64,000 nucleotides of DNA from Pelobates cultripes (GCA_933207985.1 OW240912.1:363438212-363502211), one strand, 5' to 3'; numbered from the stretch's first letter, positions 22,901 through 31,799 are shown. Numbers and translations: made by a program. Notes: generated by a model from the letters alone, not told the origin.

Positions 22901-24091
22901 GCCCCTTTGGCGGCCAGCCCGTCCAAAAACACCCCTGGTGGGGTTATGTCTAAAAACTCTCCTCATGGAGGACTGAGCTTTGTTCAGGGAAGTAAAGATA
23001 TTTACATGCTTGTTCAAGTCCTTGAGGAAAGGATCGCCAAATAGTTTGCCCTGTGCCAGAGGGCCTAATTCCTTGGTGCCCAATTCCACCAACTTTCCGT
23101 CGATACGGAGTAGTGCTGCCTTGCGCCGCTCGGAGGAGAGGGCTGTATTCGTGTTACCCACAAAGCAAAAACATCTTTGTGCCCACTCCCGAACATCATG
23201 AGCCCATTCGCGAACCATGGTCGCGTCAAATTGGTCTGCCTTTGTGAGGGCATCGTCTGCCAGGTACATGATCCTGGAAAGTGGTCCTATTGAGTCTAGC
23301 AGTTTGTCTTGGACTGCTCTGAAACCCTTCTCCACGCCTTTGCGTGGGTCCCGGCCACCTCGGGACATGAAGGTGGTCATCACCTGGTCAAATTCTGGTG
23401 TCTCTGCCACGTGATCGGGTAGAGAAGGTCTTGGACATTCGGACCGTAGTCGGTTGCGGACTGTCTTGTCCATGGACTTTCTCAGCCAAAGATGCATGAA
23501 TTTTGCAAGATGATCTGGGGGTGTCCAGTCCCCTGAACGAGGGTGTCTTAGGTTCCTCGGATCAAATAACTTCTGACCTGATGGGTCAAAGATGGCGTCC
23601 TCGTCTTCCTGCGGATTATCTATGGTGTCCTGTAGTTGGGAGTCTCCCAGTAGCGTATGCGTGACGAGTCCAGGTTGGGACTCGGACTCGGAGCCCCATG
23701 GGTCCTCGTAGGAGTCTGACCCCTCCGCCTGCCATTCATCTAGAATCGCCAAGGACTTTTTGTGTGCATCCTCCTCATCCGAGGAGTAATCAGGTGGCGG
23801 GGGCGGGGTAGTGTCCTGTGAGGGCTTAAGCCTTTTTGCGGGGGTTTTACCCTTGGTCGGGTTCTGTTGGCTCTTTTCCCCTTTCCAATGGCGTTTGCCA
23901 GTGGGGAGTTCGTGGCTCGTATGCGGTTCCGAATCTTCGGAATCCGAATCGTGTCGGGATCGGTGGGTTTTTGATGGTTTCCTCTTATCGGCATTAGAGG
24001 CCATCATTATGGAGAGGGCTTTCTCCATGGAGGCTGCTACTGCCTCATTAATCATTGTTTGGAGGTCTGCTGAATTTTGAGCAGCTTCCAT
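19919..24091 (-). CDS. DIRS 1 Gag frame continuing open into the tyrosine recombinase
   Basis: One frame of 1,390 codons from the Met at 24,091 (MEAAQNSADLQ); the frame is open for 47 codons upstream. The first 430-450 residues are Gag: charged and Ser-rich, then 'GRDPRKGVEKGFRAVQDKLLDS', then Arg/Gly-rich (GRAGRQRGRAASR). The last about 311 (20,854-19,922) are a tyrosine recombinase with Arg in 'FRRVSDVRAF', His and Arg in 'AHSVRGA', Trp in 'SADWS' and the nucleophile Tyr in 'FRTFYF'. The middle about 620 codons overlap the RT frame and look like out-of-frame sequence, yet have no stop. Whether a Gag-YR fusion is made is unknown; YR could also start internally. Confidence 0.75.
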   Translation of the reverse strand: MEAAQNSADLQTMINEAVAASMEKALSIMMASNADKRKPSKTHRSRHDSDSEDSEPHTSHELPTGKRHWKGEKSQQNPTKGKTPAKRLKPSQDTTPPPPPDYSSDEEDAHKKSLAILDEWQAEGSDSYEDPWGSESESQPGLVTHTLLGDSQLQDTIDNPQEDEDAIFDPSGQKLFDPRNLRHPRSGDWTPPDHLAKFMHLWLRKSMDKTVRNRLRSECPRPSLPDHVAETPEFDQVMTTFMSRGGRDPRKGVEKGFRAVQDKLLDSIGPLSRIMYLADDALTKADQFDATMVREWAHDVREWAQRCFCFVGNTNTALSSERRKAALLRIDGKLVELGTKELGPLAQGKLFGDPFLKDLNKHVNIFTSLNKAQSSMRRVFRHNPTRGVFGRAGRQRGRAASRFWPSGPRTSRPHSFYPEVGYRQHSSYTRGADRGRGPRTRGRARFSTGKQSPNALPYSPPSRSHIFVLSGMADHLHRRMDLTNCSRVHHRLHVTPTANSHTAPDQMLDRRCRTPTQRVDGTSIERRNRTSLRTSRFFQQHIPGKEKIRGFSTRHKFKKTQRIRHVQTLQDGRHTPPERPTTGQRLVHEIGPKGCILLSTRPPVLPKIPTIPLAESPLAIHMPSLWPQLGSMVLHQTAEASSCSSSRTRNSLHYIPGRPPSVLFRQVQTDATHKLYHGPAIIPGLHGELSKVSHVTIPNGAISRFRDRLHHEHPTATCIKDLEYSQRIAQDHSRPHHSTPLPCSNSGTPLSFHTGDLSGPTSLQGNATPQSILPQTQPILRPTNPGHGGGQGRTQMVAGQHGSMERSGHLREHARLSSGIGRQPLGMGRHRRRHVNRRDLDLPGPQLTHKLPRTPGRFICHPQLGKRKDGLLHPPKDGQHLSSPLHQPPGRCPIPDPLGNNEGDLRFLPTPQYLPQSRIPSRGNEPHSGLVFTPLEGCQRLETGSTHLPGSSGTPGSISPRSVCVSQQQTNASIFQLAPRPGKQSNGCLPTTMADHGSICLSPLRHDSTDHSLPETAGGIPATRHTSVDRTTLVSGPPSPILQGPSPTTLSRTYSHRSEREPSSARPGQPTHPSGLDSFRGAWQVGELSQAAKDLLWDSWAPGTRRSYLHAWNCWSNWCLERNDDPFTASIPTIINFLTHLFSSGRSYRSINVVRSAISAAHVPTLGIPVGKDPLICRLLRGIRLQRPPEPKYSRLWDVEVVLRFLREWPTNDNLSLRQLSAKLTILLCLVSFRRVSDVRAFDIDAFSVSPEGVTFQISRRTKSDSATVFYPFFNSDPQLCVVATLRRYVEVTLPIRTPASGQLLVSYVRPHVPITTTTLARWVRWILSLAGIDASFGAHSVRGAAASSAFTAGASLADILRSADWSRESTFRTFYFRPNSNAALSLLQR
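20686..22932 (-). CDS. DIRS 1 reverse transcriptase, RNase H and methyltransferase-like protein
   Basis: A 748-codon frame, +1 relative to the Gag frame. RT covers about residues 130-390, with 'FRPVINLKRLN', 'RLDLKDAYFSVPV' (204), 'FGLSSAPWCFTK' and the catalytic YLDD (269-272). RNase H covers about 430-550, with 'ESDAS', 'INCLEL', 'RMDN' and 'TADWFSRH'. A DNA adenine methyltransferase-like domain as in other DIRS elements follows (about 571-650: 'DLFASR', 'FPPFAMIARTI'). It overlaps the recombinase by about 170 nt. The Met at 22,932 lies in the Gag coding region and the first 75 or so codons look like shadow. The true protein may instead begin as a Gag fusion across the 43-nt segment at 22,704-22,746. 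Confidence 0.85.
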   Translation of the reverse strand: MFLDGLAAKGAVLPADSGLQAPVPQDLTLSTQKWDTDNTPHIPEERIEAVDHVPEAEHVSPQVSNHLTHYLTLRPAGRISLFFQEWQTISTDAWILQTVQGYIIDFTSHPQQTVIPHPIKCSTEDAELLHNELMELRSKGAIEPASGPHGFFSNIFLVKKKSGDFRPVINLKRLNEYVTYRHFKMEGIHLLRDLLQDKDWFTRLDLKDAYFSVPVHLSCRKFLRFHWQNHPWQFTCLPFGLSSAPWCFTKLLKPVVAHLRAQGIHCIIYLDDLLLFCSDKSRLTQHTNYTTDLLSSLGFMVNFQKSAMSPSQTVQFLGFEIDSTTSTLRLPASKISNIRKELRKTIRAHTIPLRSLARIVGLLSASIQAIFPGPLHYRAMQRLKASFLRHNPSYDQPIPVTEEVRDELRWWLDSMEAWNGRAIFGSTPDLVLESDASLWGWGATGAGTSTGGTWTSQDLNLHINCLELLAGSFAIRSLAKEKMDCCILLRMDNISAVRYINRLGGARSRILSEITKEIFDFCLPRNISLKAEYLPGETNLTADWFSRHWRDASDWKLDPHIFQGLAAHRGPFHLDLFASRNNRQTQAYFSWLPDPESKATDAFLQPWPITGAYAFPPFAMIARTIHYLRQQGVSLLLVTPLWTGQPWFPDLLALSYKDPLLLPSHEHTLTDPKGSPHPLVLANRLTLVAWTLSGVPGKSANYRRLLRTSYGTHGLQEPEDPTYMRGIAGPIGAWNGTTIHLRPLFLPS
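22704..22746 (-). promoter_or_regulatory. 43-nt intron-like segment between Gag and RT frames (DIRS 1)
   Basis: Reads CACAG|GTAAGC at the 5' side, CCTAAC as a branch-like site, a C/T-rich part and CAG at the 3' side. Removing the 43 nt joins the Gag frame (codon start at 22,747) exactly to the RT frame at 'GRISLFFQEW'. DIRS 2 has the same arrangement with the same length. Splicing is not proven; such an intron would be very short for a vertebrate. Confidence 0.5.
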
Positions 24092-24413
24092 ATTGAGGTT
24101 AATAAATTTCTGGCACAGGGAAATATTATAAAATAGAGAATTAGAGGTCAGTTCAGCTGTATATTTTATATGAATAACACTATGCTGGCCCTGACAGGGT
24201 ACCGTAGTGTGTAATATATATCTGTACTCCAAGTATAGAGCAAAACAAACCCCAGCAGGGTGTGTGGTGGTGATGGTACAATGGACTCCAGCAGAGTCTG
24301 GTTATAGGGTGTAATAAAGATCCCAGCAGGATCTAAGCTGCCTAGGCAGGCAAAGGGTAACTGCACTAAAGCAGTAATACAAAATAATAAGGTGATAAAA
24401 TATGATAATAGAA

Positions 24414-24444
<31 letters not shown>

Positions 24445-25278
24445 TTAATAATATTGGTGACACCACACTATTGGGCTTTAGTATTTCTGGGCCTCACCCA
24501 GGATCACAGAGGAGGCCACAAGGCGACCTCTACAAGCAGCACAAAAAAATAGGGCAGCACCCTTAACAGACACAGGGTTATGATCCCTTAAGTGTCTGGA
24601 TACAGCAGTTTGTATTTTTATGAGGACGGACTGACCTCCAGGAATAAACCGAGCTGTCTCCGGTCGCTGGCTCGCGGAACTGAGCGGGTACTCAAAATGG
24701 CGGCCGCAATCTCGAGACGCGAGATTGCAAATGGCCGCCGCGAGAATGCCGGCGGGAATGGGAGCCGCGCTCTGTAGATGCGCGGCAACAGAGCCGGCGA
24801 GGCGGGTGAAAGGGGGCCGGGAAAGAGGCAAGGTGTCCGACGGAGAAATCCGTCGTGCGGCTGATTTCTACCGCGGGCGGGACATAGGCTATGCGGCCGG
24901 GTCTCTCCGCGGGCGGGGGAAAAAGGAAAGTTAGGCGGGAAATCGGGCAGCAAGAGATCACCTCATAAAGAGGTACAACCAGGGGAAAAAACGAGCAGCG
25001 TGGTTACCAAGGGGGGAGGGGGGGGGGCGGTGGGGGCCCCAACTACTACACAAAGAAACTACAAAGTGTGTCAGAAGTAAATAATAATCCCTGAGGAAAA
25101 TATAATAAAGTGTAAATTATAAGTGTATGAGGTAAAGCATGTAGAGAAAGCTGCAAGCTATAAAATAAACTTCAAATTATAGTAACATCCAATAAAAAAT
25201 CAATAAATTCAATATATATATATATACATATACATTTGGAGCCAAAAAACTCTGACCTGTCTGCGATGGAGCAGTAAA
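24092..25278 (-). promoter_or_regulatory. DIRS 1 leader with GC-rich putative promoter
   Basis: Untranslated leader of the element. It contains an (AAT)n tract (about 24,413-24,445), a CpG-rich block (24,660-24,930) with the palindrome gcaatctcgagacgcgagattgc, and AAAATGGCGGC (complement GCCGCCATTTT), which fits the YY1 consensus. A G-run lies at 25,011-25,032. The other two DIRS copies also have a GC-rich leader with 'gcggccat'. Promoter function is inferred. Confidence 0.45.
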
Positions 25279-25398
25279 GAAAGAGGGGGAGGAGCCTAAT
25301 TGTTGGGAACTTCCTACTCCCTATTGCATTTTTTCATTGGTTAAATGTTTCACTTTCTTTACTGCTGTGGAGTTTAGTAAAGAGAGAAATGCAAAATA
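25279..25398. repeat. DIRS 1 inverted terminal repeat, upstream end
   Basis: Complement of 19,236-19,355. The unique outer end, 'ggaagcctcctgtcatgtg' to 'aaatt' (25,399-25,425), differs from the opposite end and matches the second half of the internal complementary region. Confidence 0.85.
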
Positions 25399-25425
25399 GG
25401 AAGCCTCCTGTCATGTGATAAAATT

Positions 25426-25620
25426 CCTGTCCACCAATGACCATGCTCCAGTGATTCTCTATGAGAATCGTAATGACACGCCCACAATGCCTGTCCACCA
25501 ATGGCCATGCTCCAGTGATTCTCTATGAGAATCAGTAATGACACGCCCACAATGTCTGTCCATCAATGGCCATGCTCCAGTGACTCTCTATGAGAATCAG
25601 TAATGACACAACCACAATGT
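25426..25620. repeat. 65-bp minisatellite, right part (about 3 units)
   Basis: Units start at 25,426 (64 bp, one base lost), 25,490 and 25,555. The array fades at about 25,620. It continues the array left of DIRS 1. Confidence 0.9.
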
Positions 25621-25744
25621 CTACCCAAGAAGTACTCAACCTAAGTTACACTACAAATACAGCATTCAGACACTAGAACTTTTATACCACGATCACACAC
25701 ACTCCCTTACCACATTAGGTATCATATAGAGAGTCGTATTTTTA

Positions 25745-25870
25745 TTATAAACTATACATTCTACCTATAAATTCTGAACTTTCCCCCTCCCAAATGTTTA
25801 TTTGTTAGAAGTTAATGGACTCCTCGTCTTATGTCTAAAAAGTACTAAAAATGAAACAGTTTAAATGCAT
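25745..25870 (-). repeat. inverted copy of intron segment 17,380-17,500
   Basis: The reverse complement of this stretch matches the intron between the gamma and alpha exons of cassette 1, for example 'tactttttagacataag' and 'gttcagaatttata'. It is in the opposite orientation to the main duplication. It may be a small mobile element or a rearranged piece. Confidence 0.65.
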
Positions 25871-26389
25871 TTGTTTTTTTAATCATAATTCCAAAGGTTT
25901 CCCTATGCTAATATCAGTACTGTTATTAGCAAAGAGAACTCTAAGCTAAAACAGTAGAGAGCAGTAAGTTACCGCCATCTACTGGCTAGTTTAGGTATGA
26001 CAGGCAGATACCTATCATACTGAAACTAGGATGTTGAATACATTGTGATTGTTGTGTGGCAAAGCTCTACACTCAGTAAGTACACTTATTCTAACTCTGA
26101 ACTATATTATACAGAATATACTACACTATATTGCGTTGTATTCTTTCTCTTTTATATATTCAACTACCATCGAGAAAATTTCTACCTCTGAAATTACACC
26201 AAGGAGCTACCCCCTCCTTCTACCATAAGCAGGGAAATAGTGCCTGCTAGTAAAATATCTCATGATGTAATTATTCAATCATGGGTCCTCGAAGAAGGAC
26301 ATGCATAATGGAATTAAGTCATCCGGAATTAATGTTTCTGCATTTCTGACACTTTAGGATTAAGGCAATAAATGTGGCCATCCACTAGC

Positions 26390-27420
26390 CAAACTGCTTC
26401 AGCTACAGTGATTGCACCCATTAATAACCAAAATAAACAACCAATCTGGGAGAATACGGTTCCTATACTCAAAGGCCACTACAGCTTTTACTGCTGGTTA
26501 TTGTGTTATTATGCTATGGTCAACACTGCTACAACTCTGAATCAAAGCAAGTTATTCTTCAAATGAAAATTAGGGAGTATCTTAGCACCATCATCCCTAA
26601 AACATTATCCAGGAATGCTGTAGAAGACTTGAAAGAACCACTGACCATTGAAGAATTAACTCAGGCCCTTAAGACACCTGAGACCGGTAAATCACAATTT
26701 CCACATGGCCTACAACAACTATATATTATAAGACATTCCTCCCAGAATTAGGTCGGAATTTGATAATTGATCTTAATGGAATCCTGGAAGGTAATTGCTT
26801 GTCAGATAAACATTTCCTTTCTGATAACATCACCGTATTGACCAAAGAGGGGAACGATTCTACACAGCCTTCCAGTTAGAGACTGGTTTCAGTGTTAAAT
26901 GTGCATCTAAAACATTTAACCAAAATGCGCGCTTTGAAGCTGCCACGGTTCCTAACCAACAAATCTGGGTTCATCCCTGGCAGGGAAACATGGAATAACT
27001 CCATTTAAGTGCTCAAAGTAAAACACTTAACTCAATTGGAGACTCTCCCAGTTCTGCTCTTGCCAACCGATGTGAAAATGAATTTGACAGGGTAGGCTAT
27101 GACTTCATGAGACTTACCCTAGAGGGCCTTGACTTGTCTTCCTGGGTTGGTGTGCTATATTTGACTAACAGCATGTATCAGGATTAGTAGCACTTTTACA
27201 GACCTAGTCACTATTTTTATTTTCACCAATGCTGGAACCTTTCCTTAATGCATTTTGATCAAGTGCTCCAACTCTGGTACCCAGCGGGGCTCTCACTATC
27301 ACAAAGTCATGTCAATGACCTACTTTTTGTGGTCTGAAATCTTTGGAAACCATTCTTGCTAAATTTGATAGTTATGGACCACTGTCAGGAACGAAAATGT
27401 ATTATTCAAGAGATATTTAA
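26390..27420 (+). mobile_element. L1-like LINE fragment (RT region)
   Basis: Broken frames read 'LTIEELTQALKTPETGKSQF', 'FLPELGRNLI', 'ISDNITVLTKEG'-like and 'NKSGFIPGRE' in the order expected of the RT N-terminal region of L1-clade LINEs. Many stops. Neither end was found. Nothing else is recognised in 25,871-27,650 besides AT-rich intron. Confidence 0.55.
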
Positions 27421-27956
27421 TCTCACAATCGTGGCATAAGTGGCAACCCTGCCTGCAAGTCAATTTACTCCCAATTTCAACTAACCTTTCATTCGAGAAC
27501 AAAACACACACTTGAAGTGGCAGCACACATAATAATAAACAATATATTAATACAGATTTTATATTTGTTATCTATGTTGATACTTATGCTCAACAAAATT
27601 TTATTGACTACAAATAAGAAGCATTGTCCTCATTGCTCTCCTAAACTTCGCTAACTAAACTTTAACTTAATAATTATTTTACCTTTAGTTATCATCTGTC
27701 CCCTTCAGAATACCTTCTTCCTCTTTACTTGATTTCTCTCTTCTTAAGTATTTCCATCTACCCACAAACAACAAATTGTTGCTCCCATTATATATATATA
27801 TATATATAAAAAAAATCCCATCCCGACCTCACGTAACATTCTTTTAGTCCTTGCTACCTCCAAATTACCTAACTAGCTCATATATACTATTATGACAATC
27901 TTGCTTAAAATTATCTCCTTTACATTTCTTATTGAGGTTTCCTCTATCAACCTTAC

Positions 27957-27982
27957 CGTGAACATGGCGAACTGTCAACTAC
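27957..27982 (-). CDS. 26-nt gamma exon, cassette 2
   Basis: Acceptor ATTTTTTTTAG, donor TTCACG|GTAAGG. Phase 0, encodes 'VVDSSPCS' and leaves two nucleotides. Same size and phase as 17,345-17,370. Confidence 0.7.
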
Positions 27983-28153
27983 CTAAAAAAAATAAAAATA
28001 TGGTTTTAACATTTCCCATTAAATTATTTATTTATTTATCTTGCACTGCTTTTATTTTAGACTTATGGCAAAAGAGGTGGCCATTATCTTCTATCAATAA
28101 ACATATGAAAACATTTATAGAATTAATTTGCGTTTTTAAGTACTTTTACTCAC

Positions 28154-28215
28154 CCCGCATGATGAACTTTTAGATGAATGCAGTTTTTCTTCCAACATAT
28201 TTTTACCTTCATTCA
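28154..28215 (-). CDS. 62-nt alpha exon, cassette 2
   Basis: Acceptor AATTTGTGTTTTAG, donor GCGGG|GTGAGT. Takes two nucleotides, encodes 'NEGKNMLEEKLHSSKSSSCG' and ends in phase 0. Aligns without gaps to 17,508-17,569. Only this phase is open, which fixes the frame for both copies. Confidence 0.75.
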
Positions 28216-29491
28216 CTAAAACACAAATTGGAAAATATGTACGGTTTCTCAGAGAAATAAAATAATATTACTGGTTAATTTTAAGTGCAACATAACATAA
28301 ATAGAACAGGGGGCAGGGCCTGACCTGCAACATAGCCAGACGTGTCTCACTGCAGCTCCTCCTCACTGAGCTTTTAAAAAGGACAAAAATCTACTTCACT
28401 CACGTCAGAAGCAGTCCTATGCTCATGCTGTGCCAGCACTACTGCGAGCTACAACAATTTAAGCCTGAAAGTCGGTGCCCTAAAGGGGACTTATCTAATC
28501 TGCCTCTGAGGCCTGCTGGGGCCTGCAGTCCAGTAGCTGGGAGAGACGGCCTACCTCCCGACGCTGGGCTTGTATCTTTCAGTGGATCCCATTACCCTTC
28601 GGACCGGTGGAGGATATCCCGGTCCCCACTGGACACACTCGCATCTCTGCATTCTTTATTTACAACCACGCTGATCTGGTAACCGAATGGTACATGTAAG
28701 ATGGCTGCCGAGCAATTGACTCATCACAGCTACACATGCCGGACAAGCTAGTCATGGGAGGAGACCTTTGCAGCCAGGTTTGAAGCAGTCTGCCAGGCAT
28801 TTTGGCTCTGCATAAGCAGCCGTCCATGTAATACACCAACCCCTGGCGATGCGAACCGGGGGTTTACCACCACTCCATGTGCTTCCTCAAGGCAGAGTGA
28901 CCACAGAGTGTCGTACCCGGTCCACTGTAAACGCACCCGACGAGGCGCCCGGATTTTGCAGCACCTGCAGGCCCAATATCCTGCCACACGGAGTGGGGGG
29001 GGGATCCTTGGACTTGGGGCTCTGGCCCTCAAAAAGGTCTGGGCTCGAAGGCGTGGGGAGCTCAGCTGCTATAGAATAAGACATACTAGATGGCAGGGAG
29101 TCCAGCGATTTCCCACTCGGTGGAGCATGCAGTGAACATCGCAACGGTCTGTGACCCCAATTGAAGCAGTGCTGAATTGGATCGATCACTGGGGCTTGTT
29201 TGATGCCCCTCCATGGCCTGATGAACTGATCTGTGTATGGGCTGCCTCCCATCTACAGGTATCGGTTAAGTAACCCTGTGGACAGACTGCAGAGTGCATG
29301 CTGCGGAGGCCACTCTAGTTGCCTATTATATATTATTACACAGCAATGAATGGACCAATTTTATGTGGACAGTATCCACTTTATGAGGAGTATAGGCTAA
29401 ACCTCCTTAACACCCAGTAGTATTAATCATTGTCTAACTAAGCTTACCTTGAGTTTTGTCTTATCTACTCGATTAACCAGCCTGTTATATA

Positions 29492-30890
29492 CAGGGCCGG
29501 ATTAACATAGGGGCTGATGGAGCTGCAGCTGCAGGCCCATAGAATAGGCCCATTTAAAAAACAAACAAAGAAAACCCACTTTTTTTTTTTTTTTTTACAC
29601 ACTACTCTTAGGTTTGCCACCTGACTGGTATTTTAAGGCACAGCCAGTATTTGAGGCTGCCTGGCCATGACAGTATTGCAGTAATACCGCCAATACAAAT
29701 GCAGATATTTTTCGCAGTATAAACTGAGATTACGCTGCAATAACAGCACCGGCCAGTAGGGGTCACTATGTATGGAGAGATGCAGGGATAGGAAGTTACA
29801 GCATCTACGTGCCTCTCTCTACACACTGATCCACGGGGGAGCAGCTACACAGCACAGAGAGTCCAGATAGCAGCTCCCTGCCTGCAGAGACAGACTACAG
29901 CTCAGGGAAGTGAGGGATGGGGGGAAAGGCAGCAGGGAGACCTGGGGACACAGACACTAGGGGACACATGGGGACACTGAGACACTAGGGGACACTGGGA
30001 GACATGCTGTGAGACATAGTGGTTGCTGTGAGACATAGAGAGACAGATTTGGAAACAGAAACACTAGGGACACAGTGTCCCCATGTCTACCAGCCAGTGT
30101 CCCCTAGTCTCCCAGTATCTGTGTCCCCATGTCTCTCAGTGTCCCCATGTCTCCCAGTGTCCCCATGTCTATGTCCACAAGTGCTCCCATGTCTCCCAGT
30201 GTCCCCACGTGTCTGTGTCCCCATGCCTTCCAGCCAGTCCCTAGTGTCTGTGTCCCCATGTCTCCCAGTGTCCCCTAGTCTCCCTAGTGTCTTAGTTTCA
30301 CCAAATGTCTGTGTCCCCATGTCTCCCAATGTCTGTGTCCCTAGTGTCTGTGACCCCATTTCTCCCAGTGTCCCCAAATGTCTCAGTTTCCCCATGTCTC
30401 TTAGTGTCCCCTAGTATCCTAGTGACACGGGACACACTGAGATATGGAGAAATTGAGAGAAATGGGGACACAGACACTGGGAGACTAGGGGACTGGGTGA
30501 CATGGGGACACTGACACTGTGATATATAGGGACACTGATACCAGTCTGGCCTTCCAATTCTTTGGACAGACATGCCCCCTTTTTGGGCATGTTGCATGTG
30601 ATTTGGGTCACCCTTTTACCCCACCCATTGACTTCCTGCTTCACTAGACACTGCTAGTTACTGGGTATGGATTTACTTGAAAGATGAAAGCATAAATTAG
30701 AGGGAGATTAGCATAGAGTATGGATTTTCTTATAGCTGCATCCTTTGAGTTTCCCTCCAACACCATCTCCATCAGATAGATTACGCTTGAGAGGTATGAT
30801 TGTTTTAGTGTTTTTGGTCAATAAGATTCTGTAATTAGGCCCCATCATAATTGTCAGCACCAGGCCCACTGGGCTCTTAATCTGGCCCTG
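29492..30890. mobile_element. non-autonomous hAT element with 8-bp target duplication
   Basis: Ends CAGGGCCGGATTAA and (complement) CAGGGCCAGATTAA, flanked on both sides by the 8-bp duplication GTTATATA (29,484-29,491 and 30,891-30,898). An 8-bp duplication with CAGGG ends is diagnostic of hAT. It is 1.4 kb with no transposase. Much of the interior is a foldback minisatellite. Confidence 0.85.
29935..30535. repeat. foldback minisatellite inside the hAT element
   Basis: Repeats of about 10-21 bp around 'catgtctcccagtgtcccc'. They run in one orientation (ggggacac...) at 29,935-30,075, in the reverse at 30,075-30,420, and back again at 30,420-30,535. Long frames on both strands come from the repeat. 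Confidence 0.85.
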
Positions 30891-31156
30891 GTTATATACT
30901 ATCGCTACTTAACTTACTTATCATCAGGCTTTGGCACTTTTTAGCTAACAAGCTCAGTTTTCTTTTATTCTATTAGCGTGTATGCCTAGCCAGCATTGGT
31001 AGAAGAAGCTTTATGGTTACTATTATGTTCTACTCTGTATACTGTGCCTCACTAAATTTTACCAATGCACGTCAAAATAAAGAATATTAAAAATAAAAAA
31101 ATAACAAATATAGAACTAAAAGAAGAATATTACACAGTTTAACAGACAGAGATATA

Positions 31157-31799
31157 TGTCACGGCACACAGGAAGGGTTCGGTGTGTTCCACTCACTCCC
31201 CGGACGCTACGTGTTTCTCAGCGTTCTGGGAGTGAACACGCTCCACCTACCTCCTGGTCGCCAGTTGTCTCCGCCACTCTGCGAGCACCAGGCAAGCCAC
31301 CCCTGCTCCGGTTTCCCTGGACACCGCGACCATACCATGTGAGTCATGGTGTACAAGGGAAAGAGCACAGACTGCCTGTCCTTCGGCGTGTCCCTCCTCC
31401 AGCAGATGCACCAAGCAATATATGTACCATGACCTCCACACTGCCCCAGGATTCCATCATGCTGTCAGAACAGAGCTAGCTCCTGAAGTGAGTTAATTAC
31501 CTTTACCTGTGGAATCCCTTGCATTAACGGTCTACTTGCAACACTGATTCTACTTTGATTAACCCCTGCAATGCGCATTCTACTTGGAATAACCCTTGTA
31601 ACGCTGATTCTACTTGGAACTTTGGTAGAAGAACTTTATTTTCTTAAGACTTATTTTATCATTGAAGGAATTGTTTTGCTTATTGTATTTTTTATTGCAT
31701 CATACTAATTTGTTTTTCTAAAATAAAAACCTGTTTATTCGGTGACTGTGCACCTATACATCTCTGCATACTGAGCCCATTCACTCCAAACCCGTGACA
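31157..31799 (+). mobile_element. solo LTR (643 bp) with 5-bp target duplication
   Basis: Starts TGTCACGG, ends CCGTGACA, and is flanked by ATATA on both sides. AATAAA lies at about 31,722. No internal retroviral-type region remains, so it arose by LTR-LTR recombination. The empty site is visible in duplication copy 1 near 17,690. A second, older relative lies at 40,011-40,474. Confidence 0.85.

Larger units (their letters stand above)
19172..25425 (-). mobile_element. DIRS-type retrotransposon 1, apparently intact
   Basis: A 6.25-kb tyrosine-recombinase retrotransposon. It has inverted terminal repeats (about 19,236-19,355 and 25,279-25,398), an internal complementary region (19,814-19,917) that joins the two unique ends, gag, RT/RNase H/methyltransferase-like and recombinase regions, and no visible frameshift. 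DIRS elements make a circular cDNA that a tyrosine recombinase integrates without a target duplication. Here the minisatellite unit is interrupted between 'cacaat' and 'cctgtcc' with only an aatt-type overlap. It lies in the sense direction of the host gene. Confidence 0.9.
28308..31104 (+). mobile_element. L1-derived non-autonomous insertion, itself carrying a hAT element
   Basis: Flanked by 'aaatagaac' (about 28,299) and 'aaatatagaac' (about 31,105). The empty site can be read in duplication copy 1. It starts with a GC-rich, LINE-like 5' part (28,308-28,700) and ends with AATAAAG and an A-rich tail (31,077-31,104). Without the hAT insertion it is about 1.4 kb and has no RT, so it is probably an internally deleted L1-type copy. 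Short frames inside are not convincing genes. Confidence 0.6.

Noticed and set aside
30019..30644. Overlapping frames on both strands rich in Val-Ser-Pro or Gly-Asp-Thr
   Set aside because: Translation of the foldback minisatellite.
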